Counted from the first letter of the stretch, positions 1 to 6,273 are shown. The stretch is DNA of 10,272 bases from Cyanobacteria bacterium HKST-UBA02 (GCA_020431945.1 JAGQHH010000393.1:1-10272), one strand, 5' to 3'. Program-made: numbers and translations. The notes: generated by a model from the letters alone, not told the origin.

Positions 1-345
1 GATAGCCATTCGCACCAGAGCCGACTGGTCCTGCTTGAGAACATAGCCATGGGCGCCGGATTCGAGCCAGTCCTGAACTTCGGCCGCCTTGGCCTTGCTG
101 GCGAAGATGACGACTTTGACATTGGGCAGAGTATTGAGACGTTTGAGGAGATCCTCAGTAGTAAGAAATCCAGGCAGATGAAGATCGAGAAGAACGATGT
201 CCGGGAGCAGCTCTTTGGCAGTCTGCCAGGCTTCATCGCTGGTCCCCGCCTCGGCGATGACGTCGATGAGGTCCCCGCTGACGAGTTCGCCGATAATCTT
301 CTCCCGGGTGGGAATGTGGTCGTCTACCACCATCAAGCGAATCAT
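1..345 (-). CDS. Response regulator, receiver domain (partial, C-terminus outside window)
   Basis: The gene reads leftward from ATG at 345-343 and leaves the window after 115 residues, so only the receiver domain is seen. The start MIRLMVVDDH carries the acidic pair D8/D9. The predicted phosphorylated aspartate is D54 in the strand IVLLDLHLPG. The conserved lysine is K104 in GAHGYVLK. The strand-4 sequence VVIFASK places Ala82 where a switch Thr/Ser is usual, with Ser83 next to it. A GGAAAGGA ribosome binding site lies upstream of the start. The GYVLK signature and overall spacing resemble NarL/FixJ-type regulators, so a DNA-binding output domain is likely but not visible. It is transcribed divergently from the FKBP gene. 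The cognate kinase is not in the window. Confidence 0.9.
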   Translation of the reverse strand, partial: MIRLMVVDDHIPTREKIIGELVSGDLIDVIAEAGTSDEAWQTAKELLPDIVLLDLHLPGFLTTEDLLKRLNTLPNVKVVIFASKAKAAEVQDWLESGAHGYVLKQDQSALVRMAI

Positions 346-428
346 CGAAAAATCCTTTCCTTCTCAGGCGAAACCGATGCTCGATACCGGCACACAGTTT
401 ACAATAATGGTAAGCCTATGGAGGAAAG

Positions 429-914
429 ATGAAGAAGCACCTGGCATTCTCTCTTCTGGCGATCATCTCGGTGAGCCTGATGGACGCCCGGGAAGCGACC
501 GCGAAAAAATTCGTCACCAGCAGCAATGCGTCGGCCTCCTCGCCCCTTGGCCCAAACGCGCTTCGCACCGACAGCGGCATCCAGTACAGAGACATAAAGA
601 TTGGCGAAGGCAAGACGCCCACCAAAGGCAGAACCGTACGAATCCATTTCACATCCTGGCTTTTTCCCAGCGGCACAAAGGTCGACAGCACCCTCGACCG
701 AAAAACCCCCTATCAATTCGTGGTTGGGTACGGAATGCACAATCAGGGTCTCGACGAAGCTCTGCTGACCATGAAAGAAGGCGGCAAGCGCCTTTTGATC
801 ATTCCTCCGGAGCTGGCTTTCGGGAAAAAAGGGGCAGGCAATAAGATTCCTCCCAATGCCACCCTCAAATATGAAGTCGAGCTACTGCACGTCCTGGCGC
901 CGAATGAGCGCTGA
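429..914 (+). CDS. Exported FKBP-type peptidyl-prolyl cis-trans isomerase
   Basis: This 161-residue protein is a peptidyl-prolyl isomerase predicted to assist folding of exported proteins. It starts with a signal peptide (MKK, then a hydrophobic core at about 4-18, with possible cleavage after A25). A single FKBP domain follows at about residues 50-156. Family landmarks are visible: D86 in KVDST, F97, the loop segment VVGYGMHNQGLDEAL (98-112), EGGKRLLIIPPELAFG (117-132) and the last strand YEVELLHVL (148-156). Several active-site aromatics are conservatively changed: F74, F131 and Y148 where FKBP12 has Tyr, Tyr and Phe. Leu108 replaces the tryptophan at the floor of the pocket. A strong GGAGGAAAG ribosome binding site lies directly before ATG 429. 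No lipobox is seen, so it is probably periplasmic or secreted. The family assignment is firm. The substrate is unknown. Confidence 0.93.
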   Translation: MKKHLAFSLLAIISVSLMDAREATAKKFVTSSNASASSPLGPNALRTDSGIQYRDIKIGEGKTPTKGRTVRIHFTSWLFPSGTKVDSTLDRKTPYQFVVGYGMHNQGLDEALLTMKEGGKRLLIIPPELAFGKKGAGNKIPPNATLKYEVELLHVLAPNER

Positions 915-924
915 GCGGTACCGG

Positions 925-940
925 GCACCATATCTGGTGC
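925..940 (+). terminator. Small perfect hairpin after the FKBP gene
   Basis: GCACCA and TGGTGC form a perfect 6-bp stem around a TATC loop, 10 bases after the FKBP stop codon. No T run follows, so it is at best a weak terminator or an mRNA 3'-end stabiliser. Confidence 0.3.
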
Positions 941-983
941 AAGCCGGCACTATTAACTTCGTATAAGAATTCCGGCCTTAGCC

Positions 984-1012
984 TTACAAATTTCCAAGGC
1001 TATATGTATGAT
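984..1012 (+). promoter_or_regulatory. Candidate sigma-70 promoter of the ATPase cluster
   Basis: TTACAA (984-989) and TATGAT (1007-1012) are separated by exactly 17 bases and match the -35/-10 consensus at 4/6 and 5/6 positions. Transcription would start near 1019 and give a leader of about 99 bases before the first gene of the cluster. The surrounding 941-1117 region is AT-richer than the coding DNA. It is a prediction by eye, and overlapping alternatives (for example TATAGA at 1014-1019) exist. Confidence 0.4.
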
Positions 1013-1033
1013 GTATAGATCATTGACTCTTTT

Positions 1034-1081
1034 AAAGGCTTCGGATCCCGCTTAGCTGTATCCGGAGGGAAATGCCTTTTT
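1034..1081 (+). promoter_or_regulatory. Possible leader hairpin with T run (attenuator or terminator)
   Basis: AAAGGC (1034-1039) can pair with GCCTTT (1074-1079), and CGGAT (1042-1046) with ATCCG (1060-1064). The right arm runs into five T residues (1077-1081). If transcription begins near 1019, this would lie inside the leader of the ATPase cluster and could act as an attenuator. Otherwise it could end transcripts from the FKBP gene. The stem contains a sizeable internal loop, so support is weak. Confidence 0.22.
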
Positions 1082-1117
1082 ATCACTGTCAAATAAAGAA
1101 TTAGAGGGACAAACAAT

Positions 1118-1369
1118 ATGCTCGAAGAGATCACAAAACTGGCATCAAGCCGCTGGGGTCTGGCCGCAGTAGTCCTGCTGGCTATGCCCGGTGGTCGCAA
1201 AATGCTCCGCACCGTCGCCAAAGAAGCCGTCAGAGCCGGTCTGACCGTTTCGGAGAACGTCAAAGACCTGGTCGCCGAGATCCAGGAAGAAGCCAGCGAT
1301 GTCGTAGCCGAAGTCAAGGCTGAGCGCGCCGGTAACACCAGCAAAGAGAAAGCCGGTCAGAAAGCCTGA
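1118..1369 (+). CDS. Small membrane/amphipathic accessory protein (DUF5132/PacL-like)
   Basis: This 83-residue protein has a short hydrophobic segment (about 13-24, WGLAAVVLLAMP). A long amphipathic Glu/Ala/Val-rich helix follows (about 30-70, including LVAEIQEEASDVVAEVKAE) and then a Lys-rich tail. This layout resembles DUF5132 proteins and the DUF1490-containing PacL proteins of mycobacteria, small membrane proteins that partner with metal-exporting P-type ATPases. The family match is from memory of sequence style, not a search. Unlike PacL1, no His- or Cys-rich metal-binding tail is present. The ribosome binding site AGAGGG lies about 9 bases before ATG 1118. It is the first gene of the cluster that leads to the ATPase, which supports a scaffold or chaperone role. 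An alternative is a general membrane-stress small protein. Confidence 0.75.
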   Translation: MLEEITKLASSRWGLAAVVLLAMPGGRKMLRTVAKEAVRAGLTVSENVKDLVAEIQEEASDVVAEVKAERAGNTSKEKAGQKA

Positions 1370-1393
1370 CCCTTTCCGCTCAATACAGTCCCT

Positions 1394-1422
1394 GCCTACC
1401 GGAGTCTTTGCTCCAGGTAGGC
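1394..1422 (+). terminator. Strong intercistronic hairpin in the ATPase cluster
   Basis: GCCTACC-GGAG (1394-1404) pairs with CTCC-(A)-GGTAGGC (1411-1422), giving 11 base pairs with a single bulged A and a 6-base loop. It starts 25 bases after the stop of the first small gene. The bases that follow (TGATTGTT) are only a partial T tract. It could be a partial terminator that lowers expression of the downstream genes relative to the small protein, or an RNA-processing or stability element. Confidence 0.5.
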
Positions 1423-1467
1423 TGATTGTTCGTGCTAATACGTGCTTACAAAAGGAGTAGAAGCAAG

Positions 1468-2037
1468 ATGGCAGGCAAGCTGAGTATCGGCTCCCGGGGT
1501 CTCAAACACCACCTGGCGGAGAGGACCCGTCTCCGTGTCCCGCGTCGGCACCGGAGCGTGGACACCATGAGCCGGATACAAGAAGCCCTCTGCCGGATTG
1601 GCTCGGTGAAGGAAGTGGAGACCAACGCCAAGACCGGCTCGGTCCTGGTGCTCCATCGCAATGACATCAATGTACTGTCCGCCATGGAAAAGGCGATCCT
1701 CGAAGTAGCCCCGGAAGCCCTGGACGAGATGACCAGGGAAGAGAATACCGAGGCCGACAATGTCAGCATCATCGCCAGTTTCATCGGCACCTATGCCACC
1801 AGGGCAAACCGCCGATTCAGCTCTTACACCGGCAACCAGCTCGACCTCAAGACCCTCCTGCCCCTGATCTTTTTCGGCATGGGAGTGCAGAGGGCGGCCG
1901 ATACCGAGCGCTGGTGGTCCCACACACCGGCTTATCTCTTTTTCTACTGGGCTTATGACGCCTTCCTGAGATTCCACCTCTATCGCATAGAAGAGCGCAA
2001 ACAAAACGGCTTCCTGCCTGTATCGCTCAACAACTAA
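1468..2037 (+). CDS. Membrane protein with HMA2-like heavy-metal-associated domain
   Basis: The 189-residue product has an N-terminal HMA2-like ferredoxin-fold region (about 18-82). Its signature TRLRVPRRH is followed by GSVKEVETNAKTGSVLV, which is the typical beta-alpha-beta pattern. It lacks a CxxC metal-binding pair, and the only Cys nearby is C42. A variable linker leads to a hydrophobic C-terminal part, LKTLLPLIFFGMGV (128-141) and AYLFFYWAYDAFLRFHLY (155-172), probably one or two membrane passes. ATG 1468 was chosen because AAAGGAG (1451-1457) lies 10 bases upstream. An in-frame TTG at 1426 lacks a site and falls next to the hairpin. It is 12 bases upstream of the ATPase gene, whose N-terminus has the same kind of domain. 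An accessory role in metal handling or pump assembly is inferred. Confidence 0.82.
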   Translation: MAGKLSIGSRGLKHHLAERTRLRVPRRHRSVDTMSRIQEALCRIGSVKEVETNAKTGSVLVLHRNDINVLSAMEKAILEVAPEALDEMTREENTEADNVSIIASFIGTYATRANRRFSSYTGNQLDLKTLLPLIFFGMGVQRAADTERWWSHTPAYLFFYWAYDAFLRFHLYRIEERKQNGFLPVSLNN

Positions 2038-2049
2038 CAGGAGATCCAG

Positions 2050-4389
2050 ATGACCAAACTGCTCGACGCGGGCTTTGCATACCACTTAGAGGTGGTGCAT
2101 GCTATTCAGGGAAGGCTGCGCCTGAAAACACCTCATCTCCAGTGGAACAGCGAAAAGTCCAGTCTGCTCGTCGAGCTTCTCTCCGGCTTCCAGGAAATCA
2201 GAGGCGCCCGTTTCAACGCCTGGAACGGCAGCCTGGTGATCAGTTATGAAGAAGGGATGATCTCCCGACCGGACCTCCTGTCTCTTGTTCGAAACGCCAT
2301 TTTCAGGGTCGAAAACGGTCTGGTGAAATCAGAGAAGAGCCTGGTCCCAAGCGGCATCGTCAGGCGCGGGCTCGGTCTACTGGTCGCCCGGTTCCCGATC
2401 CTGGGCAAGCTCATCTTCGCCGGGGCGTGCCTGACCAGGGGCGCCCTCACCTGCCTGGAAAGATTGACCCCGCCGGTGGTGCAAGTTTGCCTGGGCGCCG
2501 GAGCCTTCGCCCTCAGCTGCTTCAAGCTCCCCTACCGGCTCACCTATCCTCTAGTCATCGCCTCTATCGCTCCCATAGCAGGACGGGCCCTGGACGGTCT
2601 GGTCAGGGAAGGCAAACCCAATGTCGACGCTCTCGACTCCATGGCCGCGATTCTCATGCTCGTCCACGGCAAACCTATCGAGACGAGCTTTATGACCATG
2701 CTCATCGGTCTGGGTGAATTCATCCGCGAGCAGACTTCCCGTAAATGCGAGCGGATCGTCAGCGATTTGCTCGGTCTTGCCGGGCAAAACGCCTGGCTGG
2801 TCAAAGGGCGCAAACGCATCTGCATCCCGGCCAAAGATGTCCGGGAGCAAGACGTGGTGGTGGTCTATCCCGGAGAGCTCATCCCCGTCGACGGCATCGT
2901 CGAAGGGGGAGCCGCTGCCGTGGATCAATCGAAACTCACCGGCGAGTTCGCCCCGGTGGAAGTCTCCCGGGGAAGCGAAGTCTTCGCCTCCACAGTCAAT
3001 GTGGAAGGCAAGCTCTATGTTCGCTGCACCGCAACCGGTGCCGCAACCAGAGCCGGCAATGTGATCGACGCCCTCAACTCGGCTCCCATGTCCGAGACCA
3101 GGATCCAGAATTATGCCTCCCAGATAGCCGACAAGATGGTCCTGCCTATCTTCGCCAGCGCCGGGCTCTGCTTGCTCCTCACCCGCAATATCGTGCGCAC
3201 GATGAGCATGCTCATCTTCGATTTCTCCACCGGTATCAGAATCGCAGCACCCACAGCGGTGCTCGCCTCCATGCACAGAGCCGGACGGCACGGCATCCTG
3301 ATCAAGAGCGGCGGTGCCCTGGAAAAGCTCGCCTCCATGGACGCTCTCGTCTTCGACAAGACCGGTACCCTCACTTCGGGCGAGCCGCAAATCACACGCA
3401 TAGCGGTTTTCAACGGACTGCCCGAGGAGCGGATGCTCCAGCTCGCCTCGGCGGTGGAGCAGAGATTGCACCATCCCGCTTCCCGGGCCATCGTCCGTTA
3501 CGCCCAGACCCGGGGTCTCGACATACCCGAGCGGGTCGAGTCCGAGTTCGTCCGGGGCATGGGCGTGAAAGCCCGGGTGGAAGGTCTCGATATCCTGGTA
3601 GGAAGCAAACGCTTCATGGAATTCGAGAGCATCGAGACGAGCCAGGCTGCTGAAGTCGAGCGCTGCGCCGTGGAAGGCGGCGAGTCCGTGGCTTATATCG
3701 CCGTCAACGGCAAGCTCGAGGCTTTGATTGGTTATTCCGATCAACTGAGACCCGAGGCCATCCAGGCGATCAAGAGCCTGCGCAAACTGGGCGTCAAAGA
3801 GCTGGTCATGGCCACCGGCGACAACCTCGCTTCCGCCGAGCATATTGCCGGCATCGCGGGGATCGCGAGCATCCATGCCAACGCTTTCCCCGAGCATAAA
3901 GCCGACCTGGTTCGTACCCTCAAAGAAAAAGGCTACACAGTGGGTGTCATCGGCGACGGTATCAACGACTCGCCGGCCCTGGCCCATGCCGATGTCGCCA
4001 TCTCGCTGCACGGGGGCACAGATGCTGCCAGGCACACTGCCGATCTGATTCTCACCGACGACGATCTGAACCGGCTGCCTGAAGCGATACGAATCGCCCG
4101 TTCCGCCATGCAACTGGTCCGGGAAAACATATCCCTGGCCGTGGTCCCCAACAGCACCGGACTGGCTCTGGCTTCGGTGGGTCTGGTCGGTCCGGCCGGC
4201 GCCACCCTGCTCAATAACGGCTCCGCCATCTGTGCCGGGCTCAACGCCTTGAGACCGCTGATCTCCTCGAGCTGGTCCAGAGCCGAATCACCGGATGACG
4301 AACGCAGTGCAGTCATCGATGTCGAGCCGATTCACCAGAAATTCAGCCCGGCGAAGACCGAGAGCGAAGTCACCGCCACCAGTGCTTGA
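2050..4389 (+). CDS. P1B-like heavy-metal P-type ATPase with HMA2 N-terminus (CtpC-like)
   Basis: This 779-residue membrane pump would couple ATP hydrolysis to metal-cation transport. Domains in order: an HMA2-like N-terminus (about 10-90, HAIQGRLRLKTP); four hydrophobic segments (about 108-235); an actuator domain with T297-G-E299-F; two segments at about 360-415; a catalytic domain with phosphorylated D436 in DKTGT, the P1B-type H475-P476, a TGDN motif, and the hinge G635-DGINDSPA; and two final segments at about 695-745 containing LLNNGSAICAGLNALR. That last motif and the LLNNG turn recall mycobacterial CtpC-type pumps. The transmembrane-6 metal site, usually CPx-like, reads D391-F-S-T-G-I-R-I-A-A-P and has no cysteine. 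A polar 40-residue tail ends the protein. The start ATG follows CAGGAG at good spacing, 12 bases after the upstream gene. The cargo metal cannot be read from sequence; Mn or Zn is conceivable. Confidence 0.95.
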   Translation: MTKLLDAGFAYHLEVVHAIQGRLRLKTPHLQWNSEKSSLLVELLSGFQEIRGARFNAWNGSLVISYEEGMISRPDLLSLVRNAIFRVENGLVKSEKSLVPSGIVRRGLGLLVARFPILGKLIFAGACLTRGALTCLERLTPPVVQVCLGAGAFALSCFKLPYRLTYPLVIASIAPIAGRALDGLVREGKPNVDALDSMAAILMLVHGKPIETSFMTMLIGLGEFIREQTSRKCERIVSDLLGLAGQNAWLVKGRKRICIPAKDVREQDVVVVYPGELIPVDGIVEGGAAAVDQSKLTGEFAPVEVSRGSEVFASTVNVEGKLYVRCTATGAATRAGNVIDALNSAPMSETRIQNYASQIADKMVLPIFASAGLCLLLTRNIVRTMSMLIFDFSTGIRIAAPTAVLASMHRAGRHGILIKSGGALEKLASMDALVFDKTGTLTSGEPQITRIAVFNGLPEERMLQLASAVEQRLHHPASRAIVRYAQTRGLDIPERVESEFVRGMGVKARVEGLDILVGSKRFMEFESIETSQAAEVERCAVEGGESVAYIAVNGKLEALIGYSDQLRPEAIQAIKSLRKLGVKELVMATGDNLASAEHIAGIAGIASIHANAFPEHKADLVRTLKEKGYTVGVIGDGINDSPALAHADVAISLHGGTDAARHTADLILTDDDLNRLPEAIRIARSAMQLVRENISLAVVPNSTGLALASVGLVGPAGATLLNNGSAICAGLNALRPLISSSWSRAESPDDERSAVIDVEPIHQKFSPAKTESEVTATSA

Positions 4390-5347
4390 TCGGGAGAACG
4401 AGCTCCTCGATAGAATTGCCGCTCCTCTGAGCATCGACGAGCTGTCCCGGCAAGCAGCGAGCCGGTTCGATCTGGGCGCCCTGGAATCAGTGAAAGCGAT
4501 CACCACCGGCTACCAGGACCTCAATATCAAGCTGACCGCCGGCGGCTGCGACTACCTTCTCAAAGTATTCTCGCGTCATCGCTCCCGGCAGAATATCGAG
4601 CAGCAGATCGAGGCTCTGAGCTTTTTCTCGAGTCACGGCATCCCGGTGCCGACCCTCGTCAAAGAGGGAATCGAGATTGAGGGCTCCATCGCATGTGTAA
4701 TGAGTTTCTTTCACGGTCACGACTTTACCGTCATTGCGCCGGCTGAAAGCGACATGACCGCCATGGCGGCATATCTGGCCCGGATTCACGAGCTTCCTCT
4801 TGAAGTGAGCCATTTCTATGACGACTGGGGAGCCGCCAATCTCGAGAAAGAGCTGGAGCTCAACCGGTCGGTTCTTTCTGCGTCGGACCGGGAGCTGGTG
4901 GAGGACGCTGCTGCTCGTTATGCCGGTCTGGACCTGGGCGCCTTTCGGCAATGCACCATACATGGTGACCTCTACCGGGAGCACGTCTTGAAGAGCCCGG
5001 AAGGCAATTATTGCATCATCGATCTCGGCTGCATGGACTACAATGCCGCCGTCCTCGACCTGGCCATTTTTCTAGCTCATTTCTGCCTGGACGAGAAGCT
5101 GGACAGAAGCCAGGCCGCGCATATCTACAAACGGGTCCTGGAAGCCTATCAGGTCCATGCTCCCCTTTCTGCCGCCGAGCTCGAGGCTCTCCCGATTCTG
5201 ATCGCCGGGAGCTATGCAAGCTATATAATCGCCACCACCCATCTGATTGAAAGAAAGGGAGACAGCACGAGCCGCACTGCCGGCTGGCTGGAGTTAGCCC
5301 GCAATAAATTGACCAGCTTCAATAACTGGGATTTCGCTTATCGATAG
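4382..5347 (+). CDS. APH/homoserine-kinase-II-like phosphotransferase
   Basis: The product belongs to the aminoglycoside-phosphotransferase/choline-kinase/homoserine-kinase fold, which transfers phosphate from ATP to a small molecule or protein. With a GTG start at 4382 it has 321 residues. The nucleotide-binding lysine is probably K61 in YLLKVF. The catalytic-loop motif is IHGDLYREH (193-201) with D196. The metal-binding motif is IIDLG with D214, followed by DYNAAVLDLAIFLAHF, which is close in style to type II homoserine kinases. H201 stands where the loop Asn of HGDxxxxN is expected. The gene overlaps the ATPase stop by 8 bases (GTGCTTGA), which suggests translational coupling. No clear ribosome binding site is seen. 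An in-frame ATG at 4295 would add 29 Arg/Ser/Pro-rich residues that overlap the ATPase tail and look non-native. The substrate is unknown; threonine synthesis is unlikely from context. Confidence 0.85.
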   Translation: MLDRENELLDRIAAPLSIDELSRQAASRFDLGALESVKAITTGYQDLNIKLTAGGCDYLLKVFSRHRSRQNIEQQIEALSFFSSHGIPVPTLVKEGIEIEGSIACVMSFFHGHDFTVIAPAESDMTAMAAYLARIHELPLEVSHFYDDWGAANLEKELELNRSVLSASDRELVEDAAARYAGLDLGAFRQCTIHGDLYREHVLKSPEGNYCIIDLGCMDYNAAVLDLAIFLAHFCLDEKLDRSQAAHIYKRVLEAYQVHAPLSAAELEALPILIAGSYASYIIATTHLIERKGDSTSRTAGWLELARNKLTSFNNWDFAYR

Positions 5348-6008
5348 ACTTGTCGATGTGATAGCCTTCCTGGCCGTATATCGCTCGACGACGCTCTTCT
5401 CTCTTGCGGCGCAGATCTTTTCGAATATCGGGATTCTGCCTGATCTCGGGAGGCAATCGCAGGAGAGCATCGAGCTCGGCACGCTCGCAGGCTCTGGCGA
5501 TATCGTCCTTGCTGCGGATGTGATCCTTGTATCCCATGTAAGAAGAAGAATCATCAGGGATAGAGCCCGCCGCTCTGCCCCGGCGGGTCTTGTGCACGCG
5601 CACGCTCTGCATGACCCGGCTGGCCTTGTATTGATCCGAGATCGCCCGCAAGAGCGAATCGAGCTGCGGTCTGATCTTCTCCTCGGGCTCACCGGCTCGC
5701 ACCGAGGCTTCCATCTTGTCGTAGACACCCAGGTACGGCTTGATGCCGACCCCACGTTTTTTGGCAGCCAGAAGCCAGTCGTGAACTTTCTTGCGGTCGC
5801 CCTGGAGCGGACCCGGTGAAGTCTCGGCAAGCCCCCCGCCAGATGCCGGAGCCGGTGCCGGTGCCGGATGAGCCCCTTCCGCCGCCGGAAGCTGACTGGG
5901 TGCCGCAGCCTCCTCGGCAGACCCGGGAAGGACCATAGTCGAAATCAGTAGTAAGAGGGACAGAAGCCCGGCGGTCTTAAAGCTCATAGAGATAACCCGA
6001 ATATCCAT
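5319..6008 (-). CDS. Secreted protein of unknown function
   Basis: Reading leftward, the product is 229 residues from ATG 6008, or 222 from the in-frame ATG at 5987. Neither start has a strong ribosome binding site. A signal peptide is clear (SFKTAGLLSLLLLISTMVLPGSA, about 9-31, likely cut after GSA), without a lipobox cysteine. An Ala/Pro/Gly-rich linker follows (about 32-66). Then comes a charged, mostly helical region with KPYLGVYDKMEASVRAG and LRRKREERRRAIYG, and the last third is rich in Arg and Lys. I do not recognise a family. Its 3' end overlaps the kinase gene by 29 bases tail to tail, so the two transcripts would be antisense there. A short-leader promoter TTGTGC-17-TAGACT (minus strand, about 6044-6016) is possible. 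Confidence 0.8.
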   Translation of the reverse strand: MDIRVISMSFKTAGLLSLLLLISTMVLPGSAEEAAAPSQLPAAEGAHPAPAPAPASGGGLAETSPGPLQGDRKKVHDWLLAAKKRGVGIKPYLGVYDKMEASVRAGEPEEKIRPQLDSLLRAISDQYKASRVMQSVRVHKTRRGRAAGSIPDDSSSYMGYKDHIRSKDDIARACERAELDALLRLPPEIRQNPDIRKDLRRKREERRRAIYGQEGYHIDKSIDKRNPSY

Positions 6009-6015
6009 ATATATC

Positions 6016-6044
6016 GAGTCTAGCCTGCCTGGCCCCGGAGCACA
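6016..6044 (-). promoter_or_regulatory. Weak candidate promoter of the secreted-protein gene
   Basis: On the minus strand, TTGTGC and TAGACT are spaced by 17 bases. They match the -35 consensus at 3/6 and the -10 at 4/6. The transcript would start within a few bases of ATG 6008, which would favour either a leaderless start or use of the second ATG at 5987. Confidence 0.22.
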
Positions 6045-6050
6045 AGGGAG

Positions 6051-6128
6051 GCCTGCGGTGTAAGACCGCGGCTAAGACTGGGGTTTTCCCCCTGGTAGCT
6101 AGCTGCCGCCGGTGGCATCATTGGGCAG
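6051..6128. other. GC-rich structured intergenic segment (several hairpins)
   Basis: This lies in the gene-poor 6009-6273 stretch. GCC-T-GCGGT (6051-6059) pairs with ACCGC-GGC (6065-6072), with one bulge. GGGG-TTTT-CCCC (6080-6091) is a perfect hairpin. CTGCC (6103-6107) can pair with GGCAG (6124-6128). No T run follows on either strand. It does not fit a riboswitch or known small RNA that I recognise. It may be the 5' side of the leftward gene, a small RNA, or a transcription barrier between the divergent units. Confidence 0.35.
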
Positions 6129-6185
6129 AGTCCAAAAACCGGCTACAGCGTATAGATACGGGCAATATCCAAAGGTCCGGTCCGC

Positions 6186-6256
6186 TTCACGCTGAGAATT
6201 CGTTCTCCTGAATTCACGCTGAGTTCACGATCTATTCACCATCACTTCACGCTTCG
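6186..6256 (+). promoter_or_regulatory. Direct-repeat array with 11-bp period (PhoB/OmpR-type operator)
   Basis: Four TTCAC-headed octamers begin at 6213, 6224, 6235 and 6246, exactly 11 bp apart: TTCACGCT, TTCACGAT, TTCACCAT, TTCACGCT, each followed by a 3-base spacer. An isolated fifth copy, TTCACGCTGAG at 6186, is identical over 11 bases to the one at 6213. Direct repeats once per DNA turn are the hallmark of sites for winged-helix OmpR/PhoB-family regulators (Pho boxes, PhoP boxes). The array ends about 8 bases before TAGAGT (6261-6266), a possible -10 element. That geometry fits an activator replacing the -35 box of the small gene at 6274. The regulator itself is not in the window, because the regulator at 1-345 looks like another subfamily. 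Confidence 0.65.
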
Positions 6257-6273
6257 TCCTTAGAGTAAAAACC

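Noticed and set aside
197..844. Open frame of 215 codons on the plus strand
   Set aside because: It overlaps both the response regulator and the FKBP gene in a different frame, and its product is low-complexity Arg/His/Ser-rich.
1426..1467. TTG start that would lengthen the HMA2 protein by 14 residues
   Set aside because: It has no ribosome binding site and sits at the edge of the hairpin, whereas ATG 1468 has AAAGGAG at suitable spacing.
2551..4113. Long open frame of 520 codons on the minus strand
   Set aside because: It is fully antisense to the ATPase, whose catalytic motifs are unmistakable. The antisense product is rich in Gly, Asp and His and shows no domain, as expected from GC-biased codon use.
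4295..4381. ATG 4295 as start of the kinase-like protein
   Set aside because: It would overlap the ATPase by 95 bases and add a Ser/Arg/Pro-rich stretch that looks like an out-of-frame reading of the ATPase tail. It is not excluded.
6051..6140. Cobalamin or other known riboswitch
   Set aside because: The stems looked riboswitch-like, but I could not find the conserved boxes of the cobalamin, glycine, c-di-GMP or yybP classes, and no matching downstream gene.
6194..6207. GAGAA-TTCG-TTCTC hairpin
   Set aside because: It is a perfect short stem with a stable loop, but it lies within the repeat array upstream of the likely transcript start, so it is probably incidental or part of the operator.
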